Of a stretch of DNA of 64,000 nt, positions 60,988 to 64,000 are shown piece by piece. The stretch lies in contig NZ_CP015411.1 of assembly GCF_001750165.1 (NCBI RefSeq), positions 3,634,501 to 3,698,500 of the forward strand. Reading direction: 5' to 3'. Position 1 is the stretch's first letter. Each line of letters opens with the position of its first letter. Origin of the DNA: Pseudoalteromonas luteoviolacea. GTDB taxonomy: Bacteria; Pseudomonadota; Gammaproteobacteria; Enterobacterales; Alteromonadaceae. Below the pieces are notes generated by a model. The model had not been told where the DNA came from. It saw only the letters and a program-made list of their open reading frames with translations, and did no database searches. The position numbers were made by a program, and so were the translations under genes.

Positions 60988-61569
60988 TTAATCTTTACCT
61001 ATGAGTGGGTTAATATTTTTATCAATGGCTTCACGTGCCCTAAAAATTCGTGACCTGACTGTACCTACAGGACACTCCATTACCACAGCGATTTCTTCGT
61101 AGCTCATTCCTTCGATCTCTCTTAAAGTTATCGCCGTTTTCAAGTCATCAGGCAGCTCTTCAATCGTCTTGAAGATGACCGCTTTAATTTCATCACTGAG
61201 AAGCAAGCTTTCAGGTGACGCGTTGGATCTAAGTTGATCTGCACCGTCGTACACTTCTGCCTCTTCAGCATCAATATCACTCGCAGGCGCTTTACGCCCC
61301 TGTGACACTAAGTAGTTTTTAGAACAGTTCACTGCAATTCGATACAACCAAGTATAAAAAGCACTGTCACCGCGAAAATTCGGTAACGCCCTATACGCTT
61401 TAATAAAAGCCTCTTGAGCCACATCGGCTACATCACCAGAGTTAGATACATATCGAGATATCAACGCCGCCACCTTATTTTGATATTTGGCAACCAGCAG
61501 GTTAAAAGCGTTTTTGTCTCCTTGCTGAACTTTTCTAACTAATTCTAAATCCAAATCCTGCTCGTTCAT
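60988..61569 (-). CDS. rpoE: RNA polymerase sigma-E factor
   Basis: A 193-residue ECF sigma factor that directs envelope-stress transcription. Region 2 is seen at about 20-90 (VAQEAFIKAYRALPNFRGDSAFYTWLYRIAVN), and region 4 at about 135-185 (LREIEGMSYEEIAVVMECPVGTVRSRIFRAREAID). The operon rpoE-rseA-rseB-rseC has a sigma-E promoter upstream, so it is autoregulated. It is divergent from nadB, as in E. coli. Confidence 0.98.
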   Translation of the reverse strand: MNEQDLDLELVRKVQQGDKNAFNLLVAKYQNKVAALISRYVSNSGDVADVAQEAFIKAYRALPNFRGDSAFYTWLYRIAVNCSKNYLVSQGRKAPASDIDAEEAEVYDGADQLRSNASPESLLLSDEIKAVIFKTIEELPDDLKTAITLREIEGMSYEEIAVVMECPVGTVRSRIFRAREAIDKNINPLIGKD

Positions 61570-61634
61570 TCGAGCCGGTACTCCTCTTTGTTATTACTTA
61601 TATTCGCGCAGTGTTGCCATCATTTTACAGCTAG

Positions 61635-61661
61635 TCTGACTCCACCATGAATAAAAAGTTC
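61635..61661 (-). promoter_or_regulatory. Sigma-E promoter of the rpoE operon
   Basis: On the minus strand GAACTT (61656-61661) and GTCAGA (61635-61640) lie 15 nt apart, about 65 bp upstream of rpoE. These match the sigma-E form GGAACTT ... GTCNNA, implying positive autoregulation. Confidence 0.75.
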
Positions 61662-61816
61662 TGTTTTTTTAATATTTTTTTTAAAATACTCCGTATTACT
61701 TCGTCGTAGACGATATACAACTACGCTTTTTATTTGGTATGAACGCGTGTTATTGATATATGATAGACGCTATCTTTGTAGTTGTAATGAAACTTTAAAA
61801 GCTAAGAATCACTAAC

Positions 61817-63412
61817 ATGAAGAAAAAAATGCAGCATCAGACAGATGTTATTATTGTCGGTAGCGGCGCAGCCGGACTCAGCCTCGCCCTTTCTTTGGCT
61901 AATCACTGCCAAGTTACTGTTATTAGTAAAGGAGCGTTAAAAGAAGGCTCAACACTTTACGCGCAAGGTGGTATTGCCGCTGTGTTTGATAAAAAAAATG
62001 ACAGCATAGAGTCTCATGTTGAAGATACCCTAAAAGCTGGCGGTGGCTTATGTGACAGAGAAGCTGTCCATTACACAGCATCAAATGCCAAAAAGTGCTT
62101 AAAGTGGCTAATAGAACAAGGTGTCCCATTTGACATGGAATTTGATAGTAAGGGCAAAGAGCGCTATCACTTAACCCGTGAGGGGGGCCATAGTCACCGG
62201 CGAATATTGCATGCTGCAGATGCAACCGGAAAAGCAGTCCAAACCACCTTGGTTGATCGCGTTCTTGAACATAATAACATTGAAGTATTAGAGCAATATA
62301 ATGCTATCGACCTTATCACAAGTAAAACACCATCAGACAAACGGGTTAAAGGTTTATACGTTTACAACAGAAAGCATAATTGTGTAGAAGCTATCGCTGC
62401 AAAATACGTTGCTTTGGCGACAGGTGGTGCAAGTAAGGTGTATTTGTATACCTCAAATCCAGATGTATCTAGCGGTGATGGTATTGCAATGGCATGGCGT
62501 GCCGGATGTAAAGTGGCCAATATGGAATTTAATCAGTTCCACCCCACAAGTTTATACCACCCTAAATTACAAAACTTCCTGATCACAGAAGCAATGCGAG
62601 GCGAAGGCGCACATTTAAAACGCCCTGATGGCACACGATTCATGCCAGATTTTGATGACCGAGAAGAGCTTGCTCCACGAGATGTTGTTGCGCGAGCGAT
62701 AGATTATGAAATGAAACGTTTAGGCGCAAACTGTGTCTATTTGGATATTTCTCATAAAAATAAAGACTTTATTATCGAACATTTCCCTACCATATACGCG
62801 AAATGCTTGAGTGTTGGCTTGGATATCACCAAAGAACCTATTCCTGTTGTACCGGCAGCCCATTATACATGCGGTGGTGTAATGACAGATTTCAATGGCA
62901 AAACTGACATCGCTAATTTATATGCCATTGGTGAGGTTGCCTATACCGGGTTACATGGAGCAAATCGTATGGCAAGCAATTCCCTGCTTGAGTGCATCGT
63001 TTTTGCACATGCTGCTGCGCAGGACATTCTGTCGAATATTAACACACAGCCAGAAACCACTGCCTTGTCTCCTTGGGACGAAAGCCAAGTAAGCGACTCT
63101 GATGAAGAAGTTGTGATCACGCACAATTGGCACGAACTCAGATTATTTATGTGGGACTACGTCGGTATCGTCCGTTCAACAAAACGACTAGAGCGTGCAT
63201 TAAGGCGTGTGGAGTTATTGCAGCAAGAAATTCATGAATACTACGCCAACTTTAGAGTCAGTAATAACTTATTAGAACTGCGTAACTTAGTTCAGGTTGC
63301 TGAGCTCATTATTCGCAGCGCATTAGCAAGAACGGAAAGTCGAGGGCTTCACTATACGTTAGATTACCCTGAACAACACGACAAACCCGAGCCAACAATA
63401 TTAGAACCATAA
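61817..63412 (+). CDS. nadB: L-aspartate oxidase
   Basis: A 531-residue flavoprotein that oxidises L-aspartate to iminoaspartate, the first step of de novo NAD synthesis. The FAD dinucleotide motif is IIVGSGAAGLSLALSLA near residues 11-27. The active-site region includes REGGHSHRRILHAADATG and the HFPTIYAKC to GGV segment. The C-terminal helical domain starts near 430. It is divergent from rpoE, as in E. coli, and converges directly (1 bp) with the ygfX-like gene. Confidence 0.97.
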   Translation: MKKKMQHQTDVIIVGSGAAGLSLALSLANHCQVTVISKGALKEGSTLYAQGGIAAVFDKKNDSIESHVEDTLKAGGGLCDREAVHYTASNAKKCLKWLIEQGVPFDMEFDSKGKERYHLTREGGHSHRRILHAADATGKAVQTTLVDRVLEHNNIEVLEQYNAIDLITSKTPSDKRVKGLYVYNRKHNCVEAIAAKYVALATGGASKVYLYTSNPDVSSGDGIAMAWRAGCKVANMEFNQFHPTSLYHPKLQNFLITEAMRGEGAHLKRPDGTRFMPDFDDREELAPRDVVARAIDYEMKRLGANCVYLDISHKNKDFIIEHFPTIYAKCLSVGLDITKEPIPVVPAAHYTCGGVMTDFNGKTDIANLYAIGEVAYTGLHGANRMASNSLLECIVFAHAAAQDILSNINTQPETTALSPWDESQVSDSDEEVVITHNWHELRLFMWDYVGIVRSTKRLERALRRVELLQQEIHEYYANFRVSNNLLELRNLVQVAELIIRSALARTESRGLHYTLDYPEQHDKPEPTILEP

Positions 63413-63413
63413 C

Positions 63414-63824
63414 CTAGTTTGTCTGCAATGCAATGCGATTCAGATGACACCAACTTACTGAGTCCATTGCATTATCTACAAATACAAGCCTGCGCTTTTT
63501 GCCACAATTACTGTGTATCTCAAAGATCAAAAACGTTGCATGTCGTTGTGCATGTCTTATCACACCTTCAAAAATCGCATCTTGTTGCGATATCTGAATC
63601 CAAGCATCTTTCTCAAGTAACACTAGGTTACCTGATGCCGGCATAACTTTGATCGAGTGTTTGAGGGCGTGCAAATAACCAATGTAACTCAGTATTACGC
63701 TACCCCACCACAGTGATGGCGCAATTAGACACAGAAAAAATGCGAGACAAATAAAAAAGACCACAAGTATTTTGCGGTCTAATATATTGCTTTGAAAAGA
63801 GATACTATACGCGGACTCTATCAA
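63414..63824 (-). CDS. YgfX-like membrane protein
   Basis: A 136-residue protein with two membrane helices (about 18-36 and 37-55), then a cytoplasmic domain (SGNLVLLEKDAWIQI onward). This is the layout of YgfX (CptA), which in E. coli was proposed to affect the cytoskeleton. It overlaps the sdhE-family gene by 20 bp, which is the usual pairing and the main reason for the name. The start codon is not firm (TTG). Confidence 0.75.
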   Translation of the reverse strand: MIESAYSISFQSNILDRKILVVFFICLAFFLCLIAPSLWWGSVILSYIGYLHALKHSIKVMPASGNLVLLEKDAWIQISQQDAIFEGVIRHAQRHATFLIFEIHSNCGKKRRLVFVDNAMDSVSWCHLNRIALQTN

Positions 63825-64000
63825 GAATGAATTGCACCATATTATTTAGGTCTGGATGAGGGCATTTTTCATGACCCATAAACCACGCAAACAGATCTGG
63901 GTCTTCGACCTCTAACAATCGTTGGAAGACAAGCTTATCCGCATCGCTTAACTGGTCATAAGCCTCATCAACAAATGGCTCAAGCAATACATCTAACTCT
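63805..64000 (-). CDS. sdhE: FAD assembly factor SdhE (5' end outside the window)
   Basis: The last 65 codons of a SdhE/CptB (DUF339) protein. The visible part starts ELDVLLEPFVDEAYDQL and continues LLEVEDPDLFAWFMGHEKC, as in E. coli SdhE, which is about 88 residues. The RGxxE motif needed for FAD transfer to succinate dehydrogenase lies at or just beyond the window edge; its Glu is probably the first residue seen. Partial because of the window end, not because of a mutation. Confidence 0.9.
   Translation of the reverse strand, partial: ELDVLLEPFVDEAYDQLSDADKLVFQRLLEVEDPDLFAWFMGHEKCPHPDLNNMVQFILDRVRV

Noticed and set aside
1..64000. CRISPR array, prophage or integrative element
   Set aside because: No regularly spaced repeats, phage structural genes, integrase or attachment duplications were found; the only mobile DNA recognised is the IS3-family element.

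Overview
The window reads as chromosomal DNA of a marine gammaproteobacterium of the order Alteromonadales, most likely Pseudoalteromonas. The grounds are indirect: moderately AT-rich DNA, several TonB-dependent receptors, class II IlvC next to IlvY, a DUF2897 protein, and housekeeping blocks in the E. coli/Shewanella order. Species cannot be fixed from this sequence alone. No plasmid, prophage or CRISPR signal was seen.

Layout. 1-5.3 kb: a solute-binding-like periplasmic protein, divergent queE/queC (7-deazaguanine synthesis), a PspB-like small membrane protein, an acyltransferase-3 membrane protein and a membrane-anchored LytTR regulator. 5.4-10 kb is accessory: a TonB-dependent receptor behind a LacI-type operator candidate, a short GG-leader peptide gene that looks like an orphan RiPP/bacteriocin precursor, a small secreted two-cysteine protein and an anchored protein of unknown role. 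10-14.4 kb: helicase IV and a second TonB-dependent receptor with a structured leader. 14.7-21.3 kb: tRNA-Leu(GAG), secG, tpiA, glmM, folP, ftsH, rlmE, and yhbY facing away, an ancient conserved block. 21.3-33.3 kb: a serine hydrolase, an unknown lipoprotein, an RstAB-like two-component system, an NSS sodium symporter, an intact IS3-family element (27364-28652), an ElaA-like acetyltransferase, a Spo0M-like protein, a CPA2 K+/H+ antiporter, a small conserved protein and a sterol-desaturase-family enzyme.

33.3-39.8 kb holds the most system-like accessory locus: a minus-strand operon of a DUF4856 lipoprotein, an imelysin-family lipoprotein and a TonB-dependent receptor. A good promoter overlapped by a Fur-box-like palindrome precedes it, so iron-controlled uptake at the cell surface is the best inference. 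Immediately upstream is an OmpR-type regulator whose receiver domain has lost its acidic residues. 39.8-44.4 kb: ilvY/ilvC (divergent) and a chemoreceptor. 44.5-49.2 kb: a TPR lipoprotein overlapping an M28 peptidase, a GIY-YIG protein running antisense into that peptidase, bamE, an ankyrin protein and DUF2897.

49.2-64 kb is again core: a YjiH-family membrane protein, bamC, gcvR-bcp, then lepA-lepB-rnc-era-recO-pdxJ, rpoE-rseA-rseB-rseC behind a sigma-E promoter, nadB, and ygfX-sdhE (sdhE cut by the window end). BamE, BamC, LepB, SecG, FtsH and the RpoE/Rse system together form much of the envelope assembly and quality-control machinery. Differences from the E. coli arrangement are the absence of dapA beside bamC and of acpS after pdxJ. 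Several starts were moved from the longest reading frame to an ATG with a ribosome binding site; each such choice is stated in its entry.
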